This document shows positions 41,701 to 60,200 of a DNA stretch of 64,000 nucleotides, piece by piece. A program made the position numbers and the translations under genes. The notes beneath the pieces are model-generated. The model made no database searches. It was not told the DNA's origin and saw nothing but the letters and a program-made list of their open reading frames with translations. The stretch's first letter is position 1, and each line of letters starts with the position of its first letter. Origin of the DNA: Scatophagus argus (Eukaryota; Chordata; Actinopteri; Scatophagidae); assembly GCF_020382885.2 (NCBI RefSeq), contig NC_058502.1, forward strand, positions 12,551,950 through 12,615,949. Reading direction: 5' to 3'.

Positions 41701-44261
41701 ATTCACTTGTCGTGGCAGCTCACAAGAACAGAAAAAGAGTGCAAAAAGCAAAAAGTATGCAAAAACAGCTGCAAAAAAATATAGAAGTAAAATAAATTAA
41801 CAATTTACAAAGTACAGTAAGCACAGCACAATATATACAAGTCCTCCTAAGGGAGGAAAAGAGGACTAGCCCATTGAATTATATATTTGTGTCATGTTTA
41901 TTTCCATTGTTTTCTTCTTCTTCTTCTGACCTTTATAGAGAGAACACGACTGAGAGATGATGAATACCCGCTGGTGACCCGTGTGCTTTACGGACCCTGT
42001 GAGAAAATCTCAAAGATCCTCATCACGGAGGCCGACCTGGGAGAGGAAGTCACATATGATGTGAGTCTGGGCCTCCTGCCACCACTCTCTCCGTTCTCTC
42101 GTCTTGTTCACAATATGTGACCTCTTTTTTATTTTTTGTGTAGTCCTCAGCATTGACACACAGTGATACAATAGACCAATTATAGACAGTTTAGCAAGCT
42201 AAGGAAAGATATCCTGTTTCAGGACTGATGTAACAATAGGCTAAGGTGACCAACTGTATGTTGTGACTGCACTGAGTATTATAAATAAAACAACAATGTT
42301 GCTGGAGAACTTTTTTTAGCATGGCTGACTTTCTCTCATACATATCAGATTATCTGATATCTCATTTGCCTTTAGAGTTTTTTTTTTTACCAGGTTTTAA
42401 AATATCCTCAAATTGTTTCTACCTAAACTTAAAATAAATGAACCAGAGAAGATGTTTAGACAGTCTTTATTGGGACTTCTATAACCTGAAAACAGAATAT
42501 AGTCCTTCTAGAACCTGTTCATTGTGTGTGTTCTGTAGGCGATGCAGAATAACATGAAAGATGTCTCTGGAAACAGACGTTCCACTTTGTTTTTAAAATG
42601 CATTTTAAAATATTTTAATGTAAAATATGTGGGGAGTTTTTTCTTTATTTGGTTGGATGGTTTTTGTTGTATGCCTGGTGAATTGACCCCAGTAAAGATA
42701 TTCCACTGGTTTATCCTCACCTAGACAAGTATAATATTAGTTCATCTTTTAGCATTTTATTTTAAATGTTCTTTTTTTTTTTCTTTTTCATTTGGACAGA
42801 GAAAATAATAAGTGTGCAAGCCATTTGGTTGCCTGTGTATCCATGTTATGGGTGCATGTATCACAAGGACACATGAGGTTTGCTTCTGCTGAAATGTCTG
42901 GATCTTTTTCTTCCAGGTTGCCCAATACATAAAGTTTGAGATTCCTGTTTTAGACAGCTTTGTGGAGAAGCTTAAAGAGGAAGAGGAACGTGAGATAAAC
43001 AAACTAACCAAAAAGTAAGTCAAAGGTCTCCCTACTCACAAAGAGTCACAAAACTAGTTCCACAAAGCCTTCTGTAGAGGCATATCTATTTCATTATGTG
43101 GACATAATATCTGTGTCTCCTGCCAGCATTACAGAATCAAAACTCAGCCTTCAATGAGGACATTGTCTGTGTATAGTGTTTATCACATACTGTTTCCACA
43201 ACTGTGTAATCGTCAACTCATATGACCGAGATTTAAGCTGTGTTACCTCGACTGTGTGTGTGTGTGTTGATAATGTGACACCTACAAAATATTAAGCAGG
43301 TGGTTTCAGTGTTGTGGCTGATCAGTGTATTTTACACTCTGTCGTCCACAAACTCATTTTAACTGCTTGAGTAAAAGGTTAAGTCTGGTCACATCCTTCT
43401 TATTGACAAGAAATTGCATGAAAAGAACAAAGCCAACAACGAACGATCTGAAGTGCTGCTTTTGTTGGCTTACTCCTCTTTGCTCTTGACCTCATCCAGT
43501 CAATCTCACATACACCTTCCCGCTAATGTAAAAGCCCAGTAATGTGCATTAATCTGCTGATGAAGATTACCTGACAAGTTTGCTGTTTATTTCCACTTGA
43601 TTAACATTTATTAAATCCTACATTTCCTGGTCAATTTATAAAAATATTTCCTCTTTATCAACACTGAAACTACGGTATATATTTGTGAGCAGTTTTTTTT
43701 TTAATTTTACTTTTTCAGAAAAACAAAACAAAACAAAGTAAAACAGATGATTAAGGCTAATAGAGCCACAGACTTGGTCAGGTAGGAGATACTGGACAAA
43801 AAGACCCACTAACACCCACTGGCTTCTGTCTTCGTGGTAAAAGGGTACAGCTGGCATTTATTTATGGGTTAAATGACTCTTCATTAGTCATGGATGTTTA
43901 TTGGTTCCATCTCTGATCAGCTGTGATTGAATCATGACACACTAATATTCACCCATTTTTCTATTTTGGTGAAAAAAAGGAGCCAAGTTGCACACTTGTT
44001 GGTTTTGGTCTTTCAATGGGATTTTTTTTAAATAAAATAAATACAAATGATGTCATGCTTTTATAGATCAGTTCAGCTCATGTTTTTTTTCATACTTGTG
44101 TAAATAAATGTGTTAAAATGTGTGTCTTTGTGTGCCTGTGTGTGAGTGTATCAGAGATAAAGTCTTTAATGCGGTGTGCTTTCTCGCGCAGGTACAGTGC
44201 TCTGAGGGCCATGATTCAACACCAGCTCGAAGGGAGGGCTCACACCAGTGACAGAGTATGA
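32061..44261 (+). CDS. rassf4: Ras association domain family member 4 (10 coding exons)
   Basis: Coding exons are 32061-32113, 32226-32301, 38758-38864, 39651-39730, 40848-41017, 41383-41484, 41570-41621, 41939-42060, 42917-43014 and 44192-44261. All are GT-AG and the frame is open through 309 residues (human 321). The N-terminal part carries [17 protein letters not shown] and [16 protein letters not shown], near-identical to human RASSF4. The linker has [11 protein letters not shown] and [13 protein letters not shown]. The Ras-association domain covers about residues 163-254 ([19 protein letters not shown] onward). The C-terminal SARAH coiled coil follows, including [21 protein letters not shown]4 binds GTP-Ras through the RA domain and Hippo kinases through SARAH, as an adaptor. 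The start is the first ATG of the exon after the 32044 acceptor and gives the family N-terminus. The acceptor before 40848 (CCCGAG) has a weak pyrimidine tract. Two minus-strand genes are nested in its introns. Confidence 0.93.
33415..33720. repeat. LINE 3'-end-type repeat with GATAA tail, in rassf4 intron
   Basis: AAGATAAGATAAGATTTCCT is followed by TTATTGTCCCACAATGGGG and AAATTCACATTGTTACAGC. This is the (GATAA)n-TTTATTG...GGGGAAATTCAC signature of a repeat abundant in percomorphs, usually annotated as a truncated non-LTR element. The same signature recurs at 41654. Confidence 0.55.
33782..33825. repeat. Perfect 44-bp palindrome
   Basis: The left arm CAAATATATTGCTCTTGACA plus AA is followed immediately by its exact reverse complement, with no spacer and no mismatch in 22 + 22 bp. 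The centre reads ACAAATTTGT. It lies in the rassf4 intron at 32302-38757, right after a LINE-type repeat. Its origin is unclear. Confidence 0.95.
34816..34889. promoter_or_regulatory. Pair of divergent CTCF-like motifs
   Basis: CCACTAGATGGCAG at 34876-34889 fits the CTCF core CCASYAGRKGGCRS at every position. At 34829-34816 the minus strand reads CCGATAGAGGGCAC, which fits the AGRKGGCRS half exactly and misses two of the first five positions. The two point away from each other and lie between the nested chemokine and nested depp1. Binding is not demonstrated. Confidence 0.35.
35640..35656. repeat. Short (GATAA)n tract
   Basis: GATAAGATAAGATAAGAT without a recognisable repeat body beside it. 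Probably the remnant of a tail like those at 33415 and 41654. Confidence 0.6.
36204..36608 (-). CDS. depp1: DEPP autophagy regulator 1 homologue, nested in rassf4
   Basis: A single coding exon encodes 134 residues on the minus strand. The protein starts [19 protein letters not shown], against MRSRLLLSVAHLPTIRETTE in human DEPP1. It then has [15 protein letters not shown] (human SLDDYVRSISRLAQP) near residues 38-52 and finishes with DPVDWLFG (human DPLDWLFG) at 123-130. The protein is about 80 residues shorter than human (212), because it stops five residues after DWLFG (final residues QIRT). The start ATG lies one base inside the exon after a CTGCTCCAG acceptor at 36611-36610. A longer frame upstream of that ATG runs through the intron and is not used. 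DEPP1 is a FOXO-responsive, fasting- and stress-induced regulator of autophagy and peroxisomal redox state. The rest of the chain is Ser/Arg-rich and probably disordered. The opposite-strand position inside rassf4 is also found in human, which supports orthology. Confidence 0.87.
   Translation of the reverse strand: MRRRRLLLSLPLLPTITETLEDLPVHPSSSQSNQSSQSLEDYMSSIQALACPVEAPSYGPVRLQRSPRLRHFSKAQMKLSVSASLPRGSPRTLRTSRPYSLSLNSTEDFSVKMGREKDCRDKDPVDWLFGQIRT
36910..37015 (-). promoter_or_regulatory. depp1: depp1 TATA box and non-coding exon 1
   Basis: On the minus strand TATAAAG lies at 37015-37009, and a donor ACATCACAG|GTGAGAG falls at 36910/36909. The non-coding first exon would therefore run from about 36985 to 36910 and splice to 36609. 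The intron is about 300 bp. A strong TATA and a tiny leader exon fit an inducible gene. The transcription start is inferred from the TATA position. Confidence 0.6.
37081..37131. repeat. (TC)n(TG)n compound microsatellite
   Basis: About 33 bp of TC followed by about 18 bp of TG, located 65 bp upstream of the depp1 TATA box. On the depp1 strand it is a (CA)n(GA)n tract, so length variation could alter promoter spacing. Confidence 0.95.
38699..38754 (+). repeat. (TG)n tract forming the 3' end of a rassf4 intron
   Basis: Uninterrupted GT/TG repeat of about 56 bp that runs directly into the acceptor TGCAG|GAGGAT at 38757/38758. It occupies the place where a polypyrimidine tract would normally be. 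Confidence 0.97.
38887..38918. repeat. (CA)n microsatellite just after rassf4 coding exon 3
   Basis: CA repeats begin about 25 bp downstream of the donor at 38864/38865. Exon 3 is thus bracketed by TG repeats before and CA repeats after, which are complementary in the pre-mRNA. Confidence 0.9.
41654..41870. repeat. LINE 3'-end-type repeat with GATAA tail, in rassf4 intron
   Basis: Starts (ATAAG)n, then AACTTTATTGATCCCGTAG and TGGGGAAATTCACTTG, followed by A-rich sequence. Same signature as 33415-33720. It ends about 60 bp before the exon acceptor at 41938. Confidence 0.6.
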
Positions 44262-44296
44262 GTGTTTGTGCGTGTGTGTGCACTGAAGTAACCTCA

Positions 44297-44320
44297 GTGT
44301 GTGTGTGTGTGTGTGTGTGT
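44297..44320. repeat. (GT)n microsatellite in rassf4 3' UTR
   Basis: A GT tract starting 36 nt after the stop codon, inside the likely 3' UTR. In the mRNA it is a UG-repeat. Confidence 0.85.
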
Positions 44321-44643
44321 GAGTGAGGGAAAGCGGTGTGTCCAACACTAATGACTGTTGATTTGCGATGGGAACATTTCCAAATGCTGTTGCGAATGTA
44401 CAGGTAAAGGCAAAAAGTAAAGGCTGCAAAGAACCATATCACACACCAATGTGCTTCTAACTTACAGAATTACATATCTCAACAGTTTGTATGATCTGTT
44501 TTGTTAATGTTATTATTATGAAGTGTATCACTGCTTTGATATTTCTGCTATTAATATATTTGCATTTTGTATGACAGTTCTTACTGCAAATGAATATTTA
44601 TACAAGCTGTTTTTCATAATGTTTTCTCTGACCTTTTTAATGT

Positions 44644-44649
44644 AATAAA
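44644..44649 (+). terminator. rassf4: rassf4 polyadenylation signal
   Basis: AATAAA about 380 nt after the stop codon, followed by the T/G-rich string GTTTTAGTGTGG. This is the only canonical signal after the stop apart from one near 44103, which is upstream in the intron. Confidence 0.65.
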
Positions 44650-45870
44650 GTTTTAGTGTGGCCTAGCTGTGCTTGGATCTCTGCTGAATCAAACATAATA
44701 CTCAGGTCAGACTTTCCACAAAGAAAACAGCCATCTTTATTATTTCCTTACTTCCACAGTAACTGGAGCAAAGATTAGCATTGTTCTTCTGAGTGACCCT
44801 CTCTGCCAGCTTGTTCCCATGAGCTTTTCATGTGTGTGTGTGTGTGTGTGTGAACCTATCAACATTACACAATAGAGTATCCTGAGAGAGGAGGGCTGTT
44901 CCTTTTTCCCACACTTTCACAAACAGCAACACAATATTTGGGTGGACTAACCCCTGGCCTTAAACACTGACCCACAGTCAGTTGACCATTGTTGTTATTA
45001 TTCCATTAATCGGATAGTAATAACTTCACCCACTTGGATTTATTTATTGTTGTGTGGATAGTGTTTCACATTTAACACTGCCATGCATTATGAACATGGT
45101 GACTAAACCAGACAGGTCTGTGTGATGCAATCACAGGTAATGGTATTTCTAAATGGTAGAAATATGGTATGTCTGCAGCGTCCTGAGTGTTCATCTGGTG
45201 GGGTGCACACAGCGCATGGCTGAGTCCTCATAGTGTCCTCATTTAATGAGCTGAGTGAACACTCATCATTTCAGGTAAAAAGACTTCAAGTTTAGAACAA
45301 TTCATGCATTCTGAAGTGGTCTGAAAGGAAATGATTGAGGAAGTTTAGGTTGAATTAACTTGAATTAATTAGACATATACACCTGTGTTTATGTTAAGTT
45401 GGTGAGGAAATACAATTCCACTGAATTTCTGAAAGACTTCTTTCAGTGTAGAAGTGCAGCTTGGCAGTTGTTTCCTGTTACAAAGATTGATTAGGGACAC
45501 AGAAAAAGGCACATGATAAGACAGAAACATCATTGCTCCTCATATATAGCATACTATCAGAATTACAGCCTACATGCACTTATGCCATGAATAATATTGG
45601 GTCAGTTATTGAAGTATCCAGAGTCAATCGTGTTTATTACAGTCTAGTTTCCAATAAACAATGATATACCAAATAAATGCAAACACGGGAAACAACACTT
45701 CTTTTAATTATATATAGCCTAATGTAGCCCATATAATACTTCTTTGGTCATAACTGTGCTTACTGGTTACAATAAAGTTTCACAAAAACATAACTTTGCT
45801 TTTTGAACGGACGTAAAATTTGTACTGCAATGTAATGTGCGACAGAGCCTGTTCGCTTTCTGGCGTTACA
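44650..45870. other. Intergenic region between rassf4 and the first paox copy
   Basis: No gene supported. It contains a TG microsatellite at about 44831-44852 and otherwise plain AT-rich sequence. This is where the human 10q11-like and 10q26-like gene groups meet. Confidence 0.5.
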
Positions 45871-46449
45871 CCCGCGCAGGAGGGGGAGGAGGAGGAGGAG
45901 GAGGAGGAGGTGAGCTGAGGGTAGAGGGAGGAAGCGCAGTGCCCAACAACACTGGAGGAGATAAGGTCTGCAAGGAGACGCATCAGACTCCTACACCACT
46001 GTCATACACTGTTGGCTGCAGTGACGGGGTCAGGGCCTCTATAAAGAAAACCCGCAGCCCCACAGATTAAAGTAACGTTGGGGTGCTTACGCTCATAAAC
46101 CAGGAACAAAACTAACCAGCAGATTTCTGAATGGGAACTGAACGCGTCGGCGAAAAATGCCCTTTGGTTTAGGCTTAATCATTAAAACTGCAGGTGAAAG
46201 AAGATATCTCTGGTGGCTACGGGACTGCTCCTTCACCCGGGCTCCATTGAGCAATTAAATTGACGATTTGCACGACTGGCGGAAGTCATGTTGCACACGG
46301 GACAAAGTTCGTGTCCGCACAGGGAAGTCGGCTAACATGCTATATGAGTACATGCATGGTTCGAGCGCAGGCGACGCTTTATAGATGCTACTGCATAGCA
46401 GTTCATGCTAGCACTGAGGTGAACTTCGGGAGAGCTGGGGATACTTCAA
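45871..46449 (+). promoter_or_regulatory. Putative promoter and leader of paox copy A
   Basis: A GC-richer block contains GGCGTTACACCCGCGCAGG and a (GGA)n tract at about 45886-45910, then a leader with several CG dinucleotides up to the first in-frame ATG. No TATA box is visible. Several upstream ATGs, for example at 46260, open short out-of-frame frames. Confidence 0.4.
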
Positions 46450-50328
<3,879 letters not shown>

Positions 50329-51846
50329 AACTAAATGCACATACTGGAATTATACATTTTCCCCCTCAAGTTTTTCAAAGTCAGCGCTTCTTATCCAGTG
50401 GATTTTTAAAGGGAAACTCCACTGATTTTTACACATCTTGAGTACTGCATACTGCATGTGAAAATGTGATAGATTACATGAGACCAGTTAAAGGGCCAAA
50501 TTATCCATTGGAGTGTATCTGTGTTAATTTTGTTTTTTTTTTTTTTTTAACTTTCACAAAATGTATAACTTATTTCCAAGTGATTATGCTAAGTAAAGGA
50601 AATATTTCGTCCCAATTTTCATAAACTTTGGGGCAAAGCTGAAAAAGATTACACTACATCCTGTGACTTACATTTGTCACAAAAAGCTGAACCCACTGGA
50701 AAGATCTGCTGCTCTCTTGTCATTTTAATAGTATTTGCTGAATAAATTAACAATCAGGAAATGTAATTGCTAACACCTAAGTGCAGTTATTCAAGTAAAA
50801 TTAACATTGATTGATAATTGATTTCATATTGATTTAGTAACAGAAGTATGTATATGTACTTGCAGTGTTGCAAGGTTACATATAGTGTACTGTAAATTGT
50901 TGTCATCATTGTCATAATTTTTCCATCCAGTCACGTATCAGGTGAAAGACTAACAGCTTTGCTCATCTATGTTCATCCTTTTTTGTAATAGAACCTCACA
51001 GTCATAGTGTCGTCTTTCTTGTTTGTATTGCAGGAAGCGTCCTGAGGTCAAGTTGTAATTGTAAATGGGATGGTAATAAAAATGCCCTTTGGCAGACCTC
51101 AGGGGTCCCCAAAAGTTCCACGTTTACTGTGTGTCATCGTGATTGAAAAACTGTGTGGTAACACAGGCAAAGTAGAGTATCAACTCGCATGAGAAGGGCT
51201 TTAAGGCGGGCTCTGCTCTAGTGGTTCATTTCAAGACCCTGTCTGAGTGGGCCCTGCTTCAAGAAGGTCCCATTTATCCCCGCCTACATCCCTAATTCAT
51301 GCGTCCGATAGAAATTACGTATAAAAAGTTCCCATCCCACACAGAGGAACCATGTGACAAGTGTTCAAGGTGGATTTCACAGCAAATTAGTCCAAACTCT
51401 GGTTAAGAGTAAAATTGTTTTAAATATGACTCTGTTTTAAAGTATAACTACTACTCTTCTGTAAGAAATACACAAAGTGAAAGAATGACAATTATCAATT
51501 GCAATCAAAACTTGTAATTTCAAAACAAATACTGACTGAAGCTTGACATTTAATTAAAGCATTTTTTAAGATATTGTAGCTATGGCCACGGGAGGTAAGG
51601 GGCCAAATACAATGACTAAACATCCTGTCCTGTAAGCGTTCAACTGGGCTCTGCAATATTTACCTACTTGTTAACAATCATGACCTGATTCCTGTCTTCA
51701 AGTTACGACTTTAATTTTGAAACTTATAGCCGGAAGACATTTTTTAACCGTTGTCTCTTTGCTCAGTGGGGAGAGCGGATCAGCTCAGCAGAGCCGGATG
51801 TGTCAGCTATCATAAAGGTAAACTATGCTGTACTGAGGAATCAATC
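50329..51846. other. Region between the two paox copies
   Basis: This holds the copy A 3' UTR (candidate AATAAA at 50741-50746) and the copy B 5' flank. An acceptor-like TTGCTCAG at 51759-51766 suggests copy B has an upstream non-coding exon. The leader then includes a tiny frame (ATG at 51798, stop after four codons). The frame of copy B stays open upstream to an ATG at 51751, but that segment would be intronic if the acceptor is used. No other gene is seen. Confidence 0.5.
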
Positions 51847-56016
<4,170 letters not shown>

Positions 56017-57271
56017 ATCCATGTTGCTTTAACACAGAGATTTATCAGACTCTGAATAAAAATAGCCTATGTATGGAAGCCTGCTGTTCATTTAAATCAG
56101 TCGCTTAAAGGTTTCCTGACCAATAAAGTGTGACACTGCTTATTTAAGTGTAAGAAAATCAGCAGTTATAAGAATGAGGAGTAATTTTATAACTTCATTG
56201 TCTTTTGAAAAAGACTGACTTCCCTTTGATATGTCAGATACTGTTAATAAACTATACATGTATTTTTACATTCTTTTAAAACATTTTAAATTCCATTTAA
56301 TTTGCTAATTATTTTGTTTGTAAATTGCAATTTGTTTCCTTTTGCACTTGCACAAAAACTGGATGTTTGTACCGGAGAACATGCAAGAACTATTGTTTGA
56401 ATTAATATATTAATCATTAAAATTTCAGGAAAAGTTGTTCAGTGATTCAGTGACAAAGGAAAAACTTTTTTAAAAAAGATTCTAAAAACTAAGCCTTACA
56501 TGATAAAAATGCACAAGTGTGTACAGGTGCTATAGGTGTTTGACTGAGGAGAAAACAAGGTTGATGTTAGGGCACACCAAACTCAGGACAACTTGCTAAT
56601 GGACGAACATCCATCTGGGTTATGCCATGTCACTGAAGCTCATAATCTGAGTTTGCCAAACAATATTCTGCAGAAGTACAAAAGTATTTTAAGAGCTTAC
56701 TAATAACAGTGGCAAGGGCAAAGATGATAAGCAGGGCCCCACCGTACAGAAAGTTGTAATGCATTCATGGGGTAACATTCAATGCCTTTTCTTCCATAGA
56801 GGAATCTATGAAAGGAGCATCTGAAAGAGGAACTTTTGCTGCCATTTACTGAAAATGAGTCCAACAGTGATGGAGGAATTAAGGTAGAAGCCGCCTGTTG
56901 TTAAATAGTAGAGCACAGACTAAATTTTATATGAGATTTTGTTAGATGGTTTTAAGTTTCTCCATTGAATAGAGCCACCAGTTTATTACAACGAGGCGTT
57001 CAGGTCCTGCACAAATCCGGGAGACCATGATTTAAGTAATTCATTTTTTGTCCTGATGGGGGCAGTAATGCGGATGTTGGCGCATGAAGTGCTAAAAACA
57101 GACGAGGTCTGACAGCGGAACAAAGATGTTTTACTGCAGTCTCAAGTCGGTATATAAACAGTGTAACACATTACCAGCATGTCTAGTGCAGTAGGAGTTG
57201 TTCGGTCAGAGTCAGTCTGACTTTAACCTTAATAAGGTTCATGCGTAGTTATATTTATTTTAACAGGAGCC
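56017..57271. other. paox copy B 3' UTR and mtg1 5' flank
   Basis: AATAAA signals lie at about 56056 and 56122-56127, the second being the likelier cleavage signal for paox copy B. Near 57060-57200 the sequence becomes slightly richer in CG, and an acceptor-like TTTATTTTAACAG sits directly before the mtg1 start exon, so mtg1 may have a non-coding exon there. An in-frame TAA about 30 nt upstream supports the chosen mtg1 ATG. Confidence 0.5.
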
Positions 57272-60200
57272 ATGAAACTGTACCAGACACTCCGTAATGT
57301 CGGCAAGTTCCGAACATTTTTCGACTTTGGTGAACGGGAAGTAGCTCACTGGTTCCCCGGTCATATGGCTAAAGGTGATTGCCTTGCTTAAAGTTATCTC
57401 CAGAATATATGAAATGTATATTTGGAATATTAATATCGTATCTGCTGAGTTTTATAAGTGACTGGTCACATAATGGTTGTAATAATGGACTATTTGCAGG
57501 ACTCAAGCAGATGAGAGCCTGCCTCAAGAGTGTGGACTGCATTATAGAAATTCACGATGCCAGAATATCCTTTTGTTTACTGATTTATTGTCAGCAGATT
57601 TAATTTCATATTTTCTGGTTGTGCCAGAGGCCTGCTGTTTGATAATGTATGTTTAGTACTTTTCAAGACAAGGTCACACATTTTATTTACAAAACTCAGT
57701 CAAGCAGAATAGCTAACCACAAATAATAAAATCAAGAAAATCGCAACACAGAAGAGAGTAATCATAAATAAAGTACTGCAAATTAAGACTTTAAAATGGC
57801 CCTGCAATCACTTTATTTCTGAAAGCTGTTTTTTAAAAGACTAAACAGTTCTAGGTGCTGTAATCATTTCAGAGTATATGAGCACTGAAAGTATTCGCCT
57901 TTGTAACTACATCTTGATACAACCACAAGGACAGCACTTTTGATTTATTTTAGGGGTTTTCATTAATCTCTTAAATAAATTCTAGAAGCAGTTAGAAACC
58001 ATAGGAGGGATGCAAAGGTTGGAGAATCACAGTGTTCTCGTCTTCTCAAATCCCAGCAGCAGAATTGGATAAAAAAAAAATATATAACTAATGCTAGTAA
58101 ACAGCAGTGATCTTATCTTAGAACTGCTCCTGGGCTGATGAAAACCAGCCAGAGCTACTGGTCAAATACATGTCTCTAGTATATCTAGTAGTAGTGGAAC
58201 TAGCTGTATTTCTTGTGTGGCACCACAGCTCTGTTGCTCTCCAGAGCAGTCCAAACTTTAGTTTCAAGTCCTTCTTTATTGCAGTTTTGTGCTTAAATAT
58301 GTTATCTTCCTAAATTAACACATTAAAGAAAATCACTACCCTAATATCTGTGGCCAGGTAGTATTGTAACATACAGTGTACTCTGTGTCCCAGACAGGTT
58401 GGTTCAATCATACTGTTGAAATGAAAACTGTTTTATTTTCTTTAACAATAAGCATATCCCCTTCTCCGGAAGAAACCCTGTGTTTCATGAGACTTTAGAC
58501 GTCAGACCACACCTGCTAGTTCTCAACAAGATGGATCTCACTGACCTATCCAACAAGCAGGTCAGATTTTAGCAGAGTCACACATCACGAGTGTTTTAAA
58601 ATCGCTGACAGTAAGTGATGTCTTAACTTTTATCCTGCAGAGAATCCTGAAGACGCTAGAAAGAAATGGGCAGAGGAATGTTCTCTTCACAGACTGTTTA
58701 AAGCAGAGAGACGACAGCATCAAAAAAGTAAAGGCCATTTTCATTCTCTATATAACATTGGGCTGTCTGCTGAGGTTTGTCTACAGCTGATACGAGAGAA
58801 AGATTATGAGCACAAATATGCAAATTATTCCTGTTTTTTCTGTAGCTGGTGCCAATGGTGGTGGATATTATTCAGAACAACCCACGCTTTAACAGAGATG
58901 AGGTAAGCTTGTCAGTGGAGAAATGATTTCTGAACAACCTCGAACATTTTTGTTTCTGAAATCTGGTATCCTCACTGTGAGAGCTGTGATCAATACTTTA
59001 AAGCCTTCTCTCCTTTACTGATATGTCATTTATTTAAAATTTTATTTATTTATTTAAAGCCTCCATGCCCCCATTTTTCTCTCTATTCAGATTTTTTTGG
59101 ATAGATACTAATATATTGGCTTTACTCTAACCTCCTCATGTAAATTTTTCAGAATATAAATTATTGCCTGATGGTGATCGGAGTGCCAAATGTAGGGAAG
59201 TCATCTCTTATTAACTCATTAAGAAGAACAAACTTGAAAAAAGGTGTGTATAACAAAGTGCTTGATAGCTGATTCAAGATGATGATTTTAAATAATTTTC
59301 ACTTCCTAAAATAGATGAATATTGTAATTGCCAATTTCGAATTTCAGGTCGTGCGTCTCGAGTAGGTGGGGAGCCAGGTATAACAAAAGCGGTCCTGACA
59401 AAAATTCAGGTTGGTGTAGAAGACATTTTGGTTTCTATGTATGTGTGTTTATTCTTGGTTCATTGTGCGTTCCCATCTGTATTTGGTATTCAGTTATTGG
59501 AGTTGTCTTTCTCCTCAGGTGTGTGAGCGACCCATAATTCATCTGTTGGACACACCAGGAGTCTTGCCTCCGAAGATTCAGAGTGTTGAAACAGGCATGA
59601 AGCTGGCTTTATGTGGTGAGAAAAATGGGATTGTTCTTGTATATATAATTTATATACAAATTATATATAAATATAATTTGTTTCTATTCTATTTTGGTTT
59701 ATTCTTCCAATGTGCTGAACAAATTTTTTTTTTTTAATTCTTTCCAGGAACTATTCTGGACCATTTAGTGGGTGAAGACATCATCGCTGACTACTTACTG
59801 TATTCTCTGAACAGACTAGGGAAGTTCAGGTGTGAGCCGTCGCGCTAAACTGCGATTGAATGAACCTTCATGTGATCACTGTTTTCCTTTTGCTGCACAT
59901 TTTTCATTGTATATGTGTGTTCCTGTGCAGTTACGTGGAGAAATATGACCTCCAAGAGCCTAGTGATGACATCCAACATGTCCTCAAATCCATTGCTGTA
60001 AAACTCAGAAAAACACAGCGGGTCAAAGCCATTACTGGAGTGGGTAAGAAAATGCTAATCCTACAGATATTCCTGCTACAAAGAGTGTTATTGGTTGGCT
60101 GTCTTTCAGTTAATTAAACAGTAGTTCATTGTTTTGGGGAATTATTTTATTTCTTCCCAAAATTTGGATACTGCTCTGAGGCCTGTACAGTGAATATGAA

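Noticed and set aside
51751-51846. Upstream ATG at 51751 as the paox copy B start
   Set aside because: An acceptor-like site at 51766 and the length of other PAOX N-termini favour 51847. The extra residues resemble nothing known.
57565-57600. A normal GT donor (TTTTGTTTAC) for mtg1 exon 2
   Set aside because: Using it would add ISF-type residues after HDAR and break the conserved HDARIP spacing. The ATATCCTTTT donor gives the family sequence.
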